The notes: generated from the sequence alone by a model not told the origin. Positions 8,956-17,639 are shown, counted from the stretch's first letter. The stretch is 21,315 nucleotides of DNA from Chara braunii (GCA_003427395.1 BFEA01000120.1:3058788-3080102); one strand, 5' to 3'. Numbers and translations: made by a program.

Positions 8956-9315
8956 TGTTACATGTCGTGCCTGCAACAGGCTGCACGGGCCACTTTCAGG
9001 CCCATGACGTTTTCAGGCCAAAAACCTGAAAACAAGGGTTTATAGGCCCCGTGTCGTTTCAGCCTGAAAGCCTACCGGCCCTCTGTCGTTTCAGCCTAAA
9101 TCAGGGTCTTTCCGGCCTTGAGTCTTTTCATCCTGAAACTGAGGCCATTTTCAGGCCCTCATGAGTTCGGCCTGCCCCGAAACTCAAGCACCAAACCAGG
9201 GTTTTAGCTCAGGCCATTCTTGGCATATTTTCAAAACAACCTTCATTTGAGCTTCAACCCCAGGGTCTGGCACGTTTTGGCATTGGCAAGAGCAGCGTCC
9301 TGGACGGGCCAACAC

Positions 9316-9323
9316 TATAAAAG
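9316..9323 (+). promoter_or_regulatory. TATA box in 3' LTR
   Basis: TATAAAAG is the counterpart of 4590-4596. If active it would transcribe outward into the right flank. Confidence 0.5.
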
Positions 9324-9461
9324 ACTGGCCCGCCTTGCAGGCTGCAGGTGGTTCCTAGGTACTTCCCAGGCACTTCACGTGCAGTTCAGGAGCCAGGAGG
9401 TAGTCTCCAGGATTCGGCAGCAGCACTCTAGAGGAGCGCTGCAGGAGTAGTAGTAGCGCTA

Positions 9462-9521
9462 GCAGTAGTCTTCAGCGCTTGGCGCTAGTAGTGTTAGCAG
9501 TAGTCTTCAGCGCTGGGCGCC
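9462..9521 (+). repeat. 35-bp tandem repeat in 3' LTR, 1.7 copies
   Basis: Units start at 9462 and 9497 and correspond to the 2.7-copy array of the 5' LTR. Confidence 0.85.
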
Positions 9522-10250
9522 ATAGGAGCTAGAGTAGTGCTAGAGAGAGAGAGATTGGGCGAAGGCCAAGGAGACTTACCTGCAACGTCGTTGCTCCAGC
9601 TTCATCTTAGAGGTACCTGCAGCACAGCGTCATCTTCACAGGTTAGTACCTGGCACGTGACATATGAGCGAGACAGAGTTCTTCTTCTTCCTCTTCTCGG
9701 TCCACCATCTCCCTCTCACCCTGCATCAGCAGACTATGGAGAGAGAGAGAGAGAGAGAGAGCTTCGTGACATTTGGATCCAGACTCGACATTGGACTTCA
9801 GACATTTTGACAAAGGATTATTTGGGACTTGACACGAGACTTCGTTTTGACGACTTTCCCATCTCTGCCCTCCTTTTATCCGTCTGATTCCCTGCTCTTC
9901 GTCTGTGCATGAGTTGGACTTGGCGCCTCTTCCTGTGTATATTGCCAGGCTCCCTTCACACCGTGTGGTGAGAATGATGTATGTTTAGTCTGTGTTGCAA
10001 CATTGATTGGGCTAGTCATTAGTATTCTAGCATTATCCTGCACTATCTTGTAATACGTGAAAGAGGTCAGTCCTGGTCAGGTCAGGATTTGTATCTAAGT
10101 CTTCCCTGCGCTATAAAGCATCATTCTTGTATGTATCGGAATGCACACTGCTTGTTGAGATTCTACTTGCACTGCATTGTCCATTCAATCCTTTTTATCA
10201 CATTGCAGATCCTTGGTTATTATGTACATTGCCCAACTGGGCATGTAACA

Positions 10251-10255
10251 CGTTA
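10251..10255 (+). repeat. Target-site duplication, right copy (CGTTA)
   Basis: Exact match to 4210-4214, directly after the 3' LTR. Confidence 0.93.
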
Positions 10256-11132
10256 CCACACCATCCAGTTCTTTGCAGGGTTGCGGATGGTTGTTGATAC
10301 CTTTGTTGCTGGCATCGAAACTGTGGTCAGCGGCTGAGGCTGTCATAGCTCGCGGGTGGAGGGAGGCTTGATGTTTCCCTCCCGAAGGTGGTGGGGGCGG
10401 GTTCGAGTGATGGTAGGTGGATGAAAGGGAGGCAGAGGGATTTGTTTTTAGGAACTCTTCATGGAGAATAACGTTTCAAGGGGGAAGGAGGACATTGATG
10501 ACCTGAATTAAGAGTCCTTCTTTTTCGAGTTTTACACATCGCCATCTCAAGTGAAGTATGGCGCGGGTTATGAAGTTTTGAGCGTCGACACGAACTCAGG
10601 GCTTCAGTTTCAATAGTTTTTTTCTGATTTGGTTGACTTTGTATTACCTGTTTCTCTTCTCTAGTATGACCTCTAAGTTCGCATGTCGTAATCCTTGATG
10701 CTCACCAAATGATGACGATCTAGTTCAGATCTTCTTAATTTCGAGTGACTTAATTTTGTACTACTTGTTTGTCTTTCCTATTCTGATTTCTAAGTTTCAA
10801 GTTGCATGTTGTAATGCTTGATGCTCGGCAAAGGATGACGATCTAATTCAAATTTTCCGAATTTTGAGTGAATCTTGATTGTTTCTTAAATAAGTTCTAG
10901 GCAATATTTTCCAATTGGAGATTCGTAAATCAGAGCTTAGTTCTAATCTCAAAGCATGAGTACCCAAAACGATACGCAAATTGGTTCTTTAATTTGAAGT
11001 GATATCTCACAATTATCAAATAAGATTTGTGTTTGGATTATCTAGTTCTGTATTTTCAATTCGATGCTCATAGTTTATTTTGGAATGGTGTGTTCTGATT
11101 GGAGTCCTTAGTGTTTCGAGTATTCTCAAATT
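10256..11132. other. AT-rich non-coding stretch
   Basis: The right flank of the LTR element, then T-rich sequence resembling plant introns or spacers. I see no reading frame worth calling. A degenerate tandem duplication lies within it and is listed separately. Confidence 0.55.
10633..10876 (+). repeat. Degenerate tandem duplication, period about 115-123 bp
   Basis: TTGACTTTGTATTACCTGTT at 10633 corresponds to GTGACTTAATTTTGTACTAC at 10744. Both copies then share CTAAGTT, GCATGT, GTAAT, TTGATGCTC, GATGACGATCTA and TTTTGAGTGA-like blocks. The copies are clearly diverged. Confidence 0.7.
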
Positions 11133-11603
11133 ATCTTGGTTTTAGTCATAATTTTATTTATGTTGCTGATTGTGTTTTGAACATAGGCTCCGGAGGATAG
11201 CCAAGTGGAACATCTTCTAGAGTTTTGGGGGACTCGTTTTGAAGTAAGGGGCAAAGGGCATGAAATGATTTTTCGCAAGGACGAAGAGGGGGATGGAATA
11301 GGGCTGCTCGACAGGTACCAAATAGGAGGATTCTCTTATCAAATGCGATTGCGTCAGGTAGTTTAGATTGTCTGATGGGTACCGGTTCATGAGGGCGAAC
11401 TCTGGAGCGATTGGCGTTAGGTAATGCTGGTTCACGTCCTTGAGGACGGAGACTGGAATTCTTGTGGGGGCGAGTACTTCAGGGTGATAATGGTGCTCGA
11501 CCCTTACTCAGATAAGGTTCTCTAAATTTCTTTACGAGGACGGAGTTTGGGAGTGACAGATGTGATTAGGATAGAGGAAGTTGGTGGTAGATGCAATTGG
11601 CGC
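11133..11603 (+). repeat. Duplication copy 1 (period about 638 bp)
   Basis: It aligns with 11772-12240. Shared blocks include GATAGCCAAGTGGA, AGTTTTGGGGGACT, GAGGGGGATGGAATAGGGCT, TCTGATGGGTACCGGTT, GAGGGCGAACTCTGG and TTTACGAGGACGGAGTT. Neither strand carries an intact frame across it. Confidence 0.85.
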
Positions 11604-11771
11604 CGAGTATCTCGACGGGTACTAGCCACTGGTCAGTAACTCCACCTAGATCAGCCTAAGGTTCTTCCTTTCGATGATGGAGCCAAAATTTCTTCTTATG
11701 TGTTTCAAGGGTTAAATGTTTTTTCTAAATTTGACCTAACCCCTTCTGGGGCAATAATACTGGTATCCTTT

Positions 11772-12240
11772 ATCTTGGTCTTAGTCGTAGTTTTGCTTCT
11801 AATGGTGTTGCATGTTGATCGTGGCCTCCGTGAGATAGCCAAGTGGAGCATCTTGTGGAGTTTTGGGGGACTTGTTTTGAAGTAAGGGGCAAGGGGCATG
11901 ACATAATTCTGCGCAAGGACGGAGAGGGGGATGGAATAGGGCTGCTCGATGGGTACCGGCTAGAGGGATCTCCTATCAGATGCGATTGGCGTTGGGTAGC
12001 TGAGGCTGTCTGATGGGTACCGGTTGACGAGGGCGAACTCTGGCACAATTAGCATTGGGTAGTGTTGGTTCACCTCCTTGAGGACGAAGACTGAAATTAT
12101 TGTGGGGGCAAGGAATTTCAGGCTGATGATGGTGCTCGGCCCCTACTAAGATGAGGTCCTCAGGAGTTCTTTACGAGGACGGAGTTCGGACGGACATATG
12201 AGATTTGGATGGAGGAAGTTGGTGGTTGATGTGATTGGTG
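11772..12240 (+). repeat. Duplication copy 2 (period about 638 bp)
   Basis: The partner of 11133-11603. The intervening 168 bp is unique, so this is a direct duplication with spacer or a longer tandem unit that decayed. Confidence 0.85.
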
Positions 12241-12290
12241 TGACAGGGAATCTTGTCCGGGTCTTGGCCGAGTACATTGGAGAACATTGC

Positions 12291-13116
12291 TGGGACGACG
12301 CAGACCGGTGTTGGGGCATGGTTACTTCTTTCTGTAACTCGGACTAGCAGGGGTTTGAGGTCTGGGAAGTTGCCTGGGGTTGAAGGCAACCAGCGATGTT
12401 CAACGACCGGTTGAGGTTGGGGTATAGCCCTGTGATCTTTTAGAGACTGTGGTCGGGGAGTTGTCAAGGGAGGAAGGCACTCCAATCCGTTATAACAACG
12501 AGAGTCAGTGTTGGGGCGGGTTGTGCTGCCCTGTAACCCTAGCTGTAAGAGGGAGCTTGAGATTTGGGAAGTTAGATTACGAGGACTGAAAGGCGAAAGT
12601 TAGGGATGAGTTAGCCTGTTGGGCGTTGAGTACGAAAAGATGGTTGTCAGTCGCATCTTCCGGGATTCACGCTCACCTCTTCCTTTTCTTGAAGTGCTTT
12701 GGGTTCTTTGAAACGATAGTCTTTTTTCTCATTACCATCAACGGACGATCCCTGCTCAGTTAATCCCCTGGATTCCAAGGTAATCAATGCTGGCAGGGGA
12801 CGGTTCTCTCGAACTCTTGAGAATACCTTCGGATTCTAGGTACTTCTTGCAACTCATTTTAGGCTTCTTTGATGCTGTTATATTCATGGACCTGCAGTTT
12901 TTCGATGCTGGAACGACGCTGGGCGGTGCTGGGGGGTTGCCCTGTAACCTGTTGATAGAAGGAGCATGAGGCCTGGTAGAGAGATCTGGGGACGCCACGG
13001 GCCGGGCATTCCATGGGAAAAAAACAGGGGTTGCTGTCGAGACGACGCTGGCCGGAGCTGCGGTGAGTTGTGTTGCCCTGTAACCTAGCTGCGTGGGGGT
13101 ATGAGGCTTGGGAGAG
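12291..13116 (+). repeat. G-rich degenerate tandem array, four recognisable copies
   Basis: Units at about 12308-12369, 12508-12570, 12911-12985 and 13041-13116 share the order ACGACGC (in three of them), TGTTGGGG, TTGCCCTGTAACC, AG..GGGAGC and GAGG(C/T)(C/T)TGGGA(A/G)G. Spacing varies from 130 to 400 bp. The - strand reading is Pro-rich but broken, so coding is not supported. Confidence 0.65.
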
Positions 13117-13370
13117 CTCCGCAGGGAATTAGACAGCATTAAATAATTTTAGAGTGCTTTGTTGGGGATTTCAGGGGTTCTGAGCATTCAAAGGAGTTTT
13201 GTGGCTTTCCTGTTTACTTGGTAATTGCTGCTTGAGTAGCCTAGCAATAGGTCAGCAGTTATCCACTTTTTTCTTAAATTTTCCTGAACTCTTTTCATAG
13301 TTCTCAAATTGTTCTTAGTCGAAGCCAGGTAATGGCCCTGGTATTTCAAATCATTTGCATAATTCTATAT
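13117..13370. other. No gene seen
   Basis: T-rich unique sequence between the G-rich array and the next poly(A) unit. Confidence 0.5.
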
Positions 13371-13450
13371 GGGACGCTGGGCCTGGTTCCCAGCACGTGT
13401 TGCTCCCCATGAATAGATTGGAGCATTTGTCCCCCCCCCAAAAAAAAAAA
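13371..13450 (+). mobile_element. Poly(A)-ended retroposon tail
   Basis: GGGACGCTGGGCCTGGTTCC then CAGCA at 13371-13395, continuing to TTGGAGCA, a C run, and A11 at 13440-13450. It matches 16478-16540 closely (GGGACGCTGG, CCAGCA, GTGT, CTCCCCA, TAATAGAT or GAATAGAT, GAGCA). I infer a SINE or truncated LINE end. An ambiguous base N follows at 13451. Confidence 0.55.
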
Positions 13451-13451
13451 N
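13451..13451. other. Ambiguous base (N)
   Basis: The only N in the window, directly after an A11 tract. It is probably a sequencing ambiguity at a homopolymer. Confidence 0.95.
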
Positions 13452-14244
13452 TATAAGAAGAGCTTGCCTAGTAGTTATTCATCGCGCCGGGGCTGTGCAG
13501 GCCCCGCCTGCCTATGGCCTTGCCAACCCTGCCTTCCTGCCTGTCTGTGGCCCTGCCGGCCCCGCCAACTCACGACCCTGCACGCTCAGTTGGCCGCATG
13601 ACCTTGGCATCGGCCTATCAACCCCCTGGCTTGGCGTCAAGCCCCGCAGCCCTGGAATTAAACTCTCCTTCCTATCCCCCCCTGCGCCGCGGCTTTATAC
13701 CCGGCGCACACCTCGTTTGAGCCTACTTAGGTCCTGAATCGCGTGGCTGTTATTTTAGGTAGACTAGGCCTAACTTTAGTTTTTCCATGACTGCCCACTA
13801 CTGCGGCCTCCTCGAGAACTGCGGACGACAGTGCCGACTTCCGCTGTCTCAAACGGATGTCGATGTCGTCCCACGTCAACGACGTCTCACGTCGATGACG
13901 TCAGGTTCTCGATTTCTCAATTATAGGGTTGGTCTGACTAACTTTGGCAACGTCAATCTCATCCAGTCTTTCAATCCAAGAAAGGGTCGGACAGTGTCTG
14001 ACCTTGAAAAACTCGGGCAGAAACCCTTACAGGCGTTTCTGTCCCGACATCGGAACTGAAAAGAAAAAGCACAGAAAAAAAAAAAAAAAAAACACCACTT
14101 CAGAATCTAAATCCATGACAATTCCTCTGCCATCAGATTCTCCTGCGTCAGTGGTCGGACGATGTCCCACAGATGTCACACAGGTGTTTGTGGGGCACAG
14201 TTTACCCTACTCCTTTGCTAGTGGAACTGTGCTCCTGGTGGTTC

Positions 14245-14275
<31 letters not shown>

Positions 14276-14380
14276 AGTCCCTTTGGGCATCTGACCGTTA
14301 TTGAAAGGTGGAAAGAATGTGCAGAGCGTCCCTTCAACATCCATTCATTACGCCAGAAGACAACAATGATACACTCGAGT
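13452..14380. other. GC-rich then poly(A)-studded spacer, no gene supported
   Basis: The 13490-13700 section is GC-rich and opens in more than one frame, but no frame has a recognisable domain. Two A tracts follow, at 14075-14092 and 14245-14273. The 25 bp before the first (CGGAACTGAAAAGAAAAAGC then ACA) recurs at 17259 before another A tract. Confidence 0.5.
13867..13903. promoter_or_regulatory. Cluster of ACGTC motifs with a TGACGTCA site
   Basis: CACGTC, CGACGTC, CACGTC and the perfect palindrome TGACGTCA (13896-13903) occur within about 40 bp. ACGT cores are the known binding sites of plant bZIP factors. No adjacent gene is visible, so function is speculative. Confidence 0.3.
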
Positions 14381-14454
14381 GGCTGGTACTGCCAGTAGTC
14401 ATATGCTTGTCTCAACGACTAAGCCATGCACGCAACTAAGCCATGCATGTCTAA
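14381..14454 (+). pseudogene. 18S rRNA 5'-end fragment
   Basis: CTGGT, then GCCAGTAGTCATATGCTTGT and CTCA, match the first bases of eukaryotic 18S rRNA with about five bases missing near the start. TAAGCCATGCATGTCTAAG follows, the next segment of 18S. ACTAAGCCATGCA occurs twice in tandem (from about 14418 and 14436), which does not occur in a normal 18S gene. Homology fades after 14454. This is a rearranged fragment, not a working rRNA gene. Confidence 0.85.
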
Positions 14455-14976
14455 GGGCGTCGCACAGGAAACAAAAAATGAAACCAGTGCATATTCCTGC
14501 ACAAAATGGCCAGGTTCATCGGTTTGCTATATTACTGCAACATAGTAACCAGTGTATTTTGCTATATCTTTCGTGGCCAGATGCACTCGTTTCGTTCTGG
14601 TTTCGTGTGCCATGTGGGGAGGCCCCAAGTATGAACACTTTGCACGGAAACAAAGACACCCCCTAGGGCCGTCTCCAACCTACACAACCTTATAAAAAGT
14701 ATTACAAACAAAAAAAAGAAAGAAACTGCAAATGGCTTCCAAAAAAAGAGAAGAACAAATTGAATGCTAAGAAAAGAAAGATAAAAAACAAAAAGCACAA
14801 TTCTGGGTGCATCTATCCAATTTCTTGGTGAAATCTACGATTTTTTTTCTTTTTGTTTTTCTTCTTTTTTCTTCTTCTTTCTTTATTGGACTAAGATTCG
14901 TCGTTTTTGTTTTTTTTCTTTTTTGTTGGAGGTATCATCATCTGACTGGCCCTCGATCATTCAGAGTACAACTTCC

Positions 14977-15012
14977 CTCAGTACCTAAGAAGCACTCAGT
15001 ACCTGAGAAGTA
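14977..15012 (+). repeat. 18-bp tandem repeat, two copies
   Basis: CTCAGTACCTAAGAAGCA followed by CTCAGTACCTGAGAAGTA, two differences. Confidence 0.9.
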
Positions 15013-15216
15013 CTCAAACTACCGTCTTTATAAAAAATAAAAAAATAAAAAACTACCGTCTTCACCCTTACATAACGCCCCGTCAATCCTGCCGGCTCAC
15101 AACGGACGAGTGTAAGGACCATTAAAAAAAAAAAGAGGAATAAATCTGTTTTTAAACAGATCATGGGTTTACCAGTCAGCCACATGGGCTGAACTAACAT
15201 CTTCCCTCTCGCCCCC

Positions 15217-15231
15217 AAAAACAAAAAAAAA

Positions 15232-15276
<45 letters not shown>
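15217..15276 (+). repeat. Poly(A) tract, 60 bp with two C interruptions
   Basis: A runs from 15217 with C at 15222 and 15232, then A44 to 15276. It may mark the 3' end of an old retroposon; no tail block is recognised before it. Confidence 0.9.
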
Positions 15277-15277
<1 letters not shown>

Positions 15278-15407
15278 ACTCTCCTAGTAGGTCTTACTTG
15301 AAATCCGACCCGAGTGTACCCTAACAGTTACATCCTCAAAAGGTGATCTTTTTGGGTGAGAACACTGAGAAGGGGATTAGTGGCCACTGGCCACCTAAAA
15401 TGATTAT

Positions 15408-15510
15408 TTCGAACTCAACATCTGTTTCATAACAGTTGTACATGTCTGTACTCGTGTGATTCGAACTGGAGATCTGTTTCGTAACCGTTAATACATGAAA
15501 TTGTGTGTAC
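15408..15510 (+). repeat. 52-bp tandem duplication, diverged
   Basis: TTCGAACTCAACATCTGTTT at 15408 and TTCGAACTGGAGATCTGTTT at 15460 are followed by matched CGTAAC/CATAAC, GTT, TACATG and TGT.TACTC blocks. Confidence 0.7.
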
Positions 15511-15595
15511 TCCTTTCATCCACGTAATATGCACTGGCCGTAATCGCTACACGAGTGCTACCATCTTTCCCCGAATATTGTCCATTATTTCAAAT

Positions 15596-15623
15596 GGGAC
15601 GCTGCGTCCGTTTCCCACCAGCA
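15596..15623 (+). other. Retroposon tail block
   Basis: GGGACGCTGCGTCCGTTTCC then CACCAGCA, followed by CGTGCTGCTCCCA as in the 13371 copy. The next A-rich tract (15875-15899) is about 250 bp away, so this copy is less clearly a complete 3' end. Confidence 0.5.
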
Positions 15624-16286
15624 CGTGCTGCTCCCATCGCACACCGTTGCCCCTGCAACAGGCGTGGGCTCGTATCTGGCCGGAAACATGCCTTGTATAC
15701 TTTCCTTTTCAGGGTGCGTTATGTTTCGGGGAAGACGGTAGATTCACTACCAACTTCCCCCGAGCAGAAGTTCACCGTAGCGGTTATGGGTAGAGTAGAT
15801 TTAGACAAGTAGGAGTTCCGCAGACAAAGCGCTGCTGGCCCTGGGTCTGTAAGAAATTTGAATCTTTAATCTTGAAAAAAAAAGGGAAAAAAAAAACAAA
15901 TCCCTGCAGGCTTTCAGCCTGTACGCTACGAGCCTACGATGGATGATGCAAAGAGGCGCCATGTCCGCCTAGCTGGGGTGTAGTTTATGTTTCATCTGTG
16001 TTTTTCAACCCAGTCAAACTTTTGGCCATGAGATTTTCGGATCCAACGGCAGGGATCCATGTTTACTCGAAACCAGAACTAAACCTCGACAAAAGTAGGA
16101 CATGGCCCCAGATACCTGTGTTCAAGAAGACCCCGCCCTCTGAGTTGCCCAAGTATTAATGGGATCTTAATTTTCAGGGGGGGGGAAGGGGGGGAAGCAC
16201 TTTTCGTCTAGATACGGAAAAAAAAAAAAAAAAAGAAAGAAATAGAGGAAGAAGAAGGAGAAGAAGAAGAAGGGAAACTATGCCGG
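15624..16286. other. No gene seen
   Basis: Mixed sequence with A-rich runs at 15875-15899 and 16217-16235 and a GAA-rich run at 16236-16273. I see no supported gene. Confidence 0.5.
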
Positions 16287-16467
16287 AGTCACAATTTAAA
16301 ACAGTTCGAAAATACACATTTCAGGCATAAAACAGTTTCAAATTGCACTTTGGGCAGTGTATACAAGCTAGCTTTCCGGCTTAGGGTTTAGGGTTGCGTG
16401 GGGGTGTGTTGTATTCGGAAGAAATTCAGTGCCCAAAGTGTAATTTCAAACTGTTTCTTTTGTGACT
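16287..16467. mobile_element. Foldback/MITE-like inverted-repeat element
   Basis: The 27-bp arms 16330-16356 and 16430-16456 are reverse complements at 25 of 27 positions (AAACAGTTT, AAATT, CACTTTGGGCA). The left arm has an additional diverged direct copy just outside (16288-16327, with GTCACAA, AAACAGTT, GAAA, TACAC and GGCA). The right arm continues outward to the same GTCACAA (as TTGTGAC, 16460-16466). So the left terminal repeat looks duplicated. No coding content. Confidence 0.6.
16381..16395 (+). repeat. Two telomere-type TTTAGGG-like units
   Basis: TTAGGGTTTAGGGTT matches the plant telomere repeat over two units. It lies in the centre of the foldback element. It is too short to be a telomere and may be a coincidence or a repair patch. 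Confidence 0.45.
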
Positions 16468-16477
16468 GCACTTCAAA

Positions 16478-16608
16478 GGGACGCTGGACCCGGTTTCCAG
16501 CAGGTGTCTCTCCCCACTAATAGATGGAGCAGCCCGACAGACAAGCCCTCAATTTTGGCGGTTCTCGTACCACCGCTGGGATATAGGGACGTTACAAGGG
16601 CTTTCGGG

Positions 16609-16649
<41 letters not shown>

Positions 16650-16652
16650 GAG

Positions 16653-16690
<38 letters not shown>
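16478..16690 (+). mobile_element. Poly(A)-ended retroposon tail with a double A tract
   Basis: GGGACGCTGGACCCGGTTTC then CAGCA at 16478-16502, followed by the same CTCCCCA...TAATAGATGGAGCA order as at 13371. It runs to A39 (16609-16647), CTGAG, then A38 (16653-16690). The two long A tracts separated by five bases suggest two tail additions or slippage. It begins 11 bp after the foldback element. Confidence 0.6.
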
Positions 16691-16692
<2 letters not shown>

Positions 16693-17106
16693 CATATTGT
16701 TCGAAGGGAGGCGTTATCTAACTAAAAATTGGTTCCATGATACCAGATTGTAGACAAAACCAGAGTACTAACTGTTAGTTATGGCTAACACCCGACCAAA
16801 CAATCTAACTCCTTTATGTTTAGTCCAGGGTTGCAATGCCGCTCTCACCGCCATCAAGGCTTGGGAAGCATCTGTCATAAGTTGTGGAGGAACGAAAATT
16901 CTATGACCCAATATTAGACGCTCTTGCTGTGCAGGGTCAACGACCCGGAGCCTCCAACTGAGTAACACTAGTTGCAAGAAACACTGGAGTGGTACGTGAC
17001 TGTTGCAGTCTCGTATACCACCTCGAGGGAGTCCCTTCATGTGCCTGATGGGACTCCCTTCTCTGACGGTTGCCATGCTGAGGCGTGCAGTTCATATATT
17101 TTGAGA
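16691..17106. other. No gene seen
   Basis: Mixed-composition sequence. A 102-codon frame on the - strand here has no recognisable domain and I do not call it. Confidence 0.45.
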
Positions 17107-17107
17107 G

Positions 17108-17189
17108 AAAAATCAAGTACTCGATGGGGCTGCAATTGACCGAGAAAAAGAAGGCGGTCAAAACCACGCCCTTCGAGTACTTGATTTTT
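17108..17189. repeat. 17-bp perfect inverted repeat
   Basis: AAAAATCAAGTACTCGA at 17108-17124 and its exact complement at 17173-17189, spacer 48 bp. Capable of a hairpin; no known element recognised. Confidence 0.85.
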
Positions 17190-17206
17190 TTTTAATCTTT
17201 TGAAGA

Positions 17207-17369
17207 GCTGCCAATCAAAATGAATCTTTCTTCTTTCTTTTCCCGCATCCCATTCTTCGGAACTGAAAAGAAAAAGCGCAAAAAAAAAAAAAAACATCAT
17301 ATAAATATATAAAAAGTTGCCAATCAAAACGAGTCTTTCTATTTTCTTTTCCCGCCTCCCATTCTTCGG
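17207..17369 (+). repeat. 54-bp direct repeat, period 109 bp
   Basis: 17207-17260 and 17316-17369 share TGCCAATCAAAA, TCTTTCT, TTCTTTTCCCGC and TCCCATTCTTCGG. An A14-16 tract (about 17280-17294) lies between them. Confidence 0.88.
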
Positions 17370-17461
17370 TGTCCAGCGCATCGGCCCCCGTGTAAGCGAG
17401 GGCCCTCCCGGCTCTGTCACGCAGGATTAAAACCAAACCAAAACAAAATAGGAGACAACTT

Positions 17462-17520
17462 AGGAACGACGCATACATAATCCCGCAAGCCGCCGAGACG
17501 GGCACGGTCGCGTCGTTCCT
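17462..17520. repeat. 11-bp perfect inverted repeat
   Basis: AGGAACGACGC (17462-17472) and GCGTCGTTCCT (17510-17520), spacer 37 bp, in GC-rich sequence. Confidence 0.8.
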
Positions 17521-17604
17521 TCACCGCTCTAGCCGGGTGCGCCAGCTATACATCCCGCGGTCCCCTACGACAAGATAGGTTCTTGCGGGGCATAAGCTTT
17601 CCTT

Positions 17605-17632
17605 CCCTAAGGGGCTGTCACCACCCTTAGGG
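17605..17632. repeat. 9-bp stem hairpin
   Basis: CCCTAAGGG, ten-base loop, CCCTTAGGG. No T run follows and no gene precedes it, so a terminator is not supported. Confidence 0.7.
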
Positions 17633-17639
17633 GCGTATC

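Larger units (their letters stand above)
4215..10250 (+). mobile_element. Non-autonomous Ty3-like LTR retrotransposon (gag-protease only)
   Basis: A 6036-bp element with two long LTRs, an initiator-Met-tRNA-type primer-binding site, a polypurine tract and a 5-bp target duplication. The 3.38-kb interior carries remnants of Gag, a CCHC knuckle and a retropepsin-like protease in that order. The protease tail runs straight into the polypurine tract, leaving about 300 bp where a full element would hold several kilobases of reverse transcriptase, RNase H and integrase. It must therefore have been mobilised in trans, or have lost pol by deletion after or during insertion. LTR divergence of about 7-8% by eye in two stretches, and at least seven frame changes in the interior, show it is old and dead. 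Confidence 0.93.
8956..10250 (+). repeat. 3' LTR (1295 bp)
   Basis: Starts TGTTACATG and ends CATGTAACA, a perfect 9-bp inverted end pair. It aligns throughout with 4215-5572. It carries the TATA box at 9316-9323, the 35-bp repeat at 9462-9521 and the GA run at 9739-9760. Many differences from the 5' LTR in the first 120 bp are C/T or G/A transitions. Confidence 0.95.
14455..15595. other. Homopolymer-rich spacer, no gene supported
   Basis: T-rich and A-rich runs dominate (14700-14800 A-rich, 14838-14930 T-rich). The longest is A44 at 15233-15276, preceded by interrupted A runs from 15217. Short tandem repeats inside are listed separately. Confidence 0.5.

Noticed and set aside
4150-10335. 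A host reading frame split by the LTR element
   Set aside because: Joining the flanks at the target site gives only about 40 codons without a recognisable domain.
11909-11919. A second CTGCGCAAGGA match to the U6 core
   Set aside because: Only 11 bases, no flanking U6 similarity, and it lies inside the 638-bp duplication whose other copy differs here.
13495-13737. 80- and 68-codon overlapping + strand frames
   Set aside because: Two overlapping frames both open in GC-rich DNA; Pro/Ala/Leu-rich with no motif.
14807-15224. Phe-rich frames on both strands
   Set aside because: Products of T-rich and A-rich homopolymer runs.
15450-15475. tRNA B-box-like sequence on the - strand (AGTTCGAATCA)
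   Set aside because: No A box or cloverleaf around it, and it is part of a 52-bp tandem repeat.
16462-16725. Lys-rich 87-codon frame
   Set aside because: Mostly poly-Lys from the two poly(A) tracts.
17605-17632. Intrinsic terminator
   Set aside because: A hairpin without a T run, no upstream gene, and a eukaryotic context.
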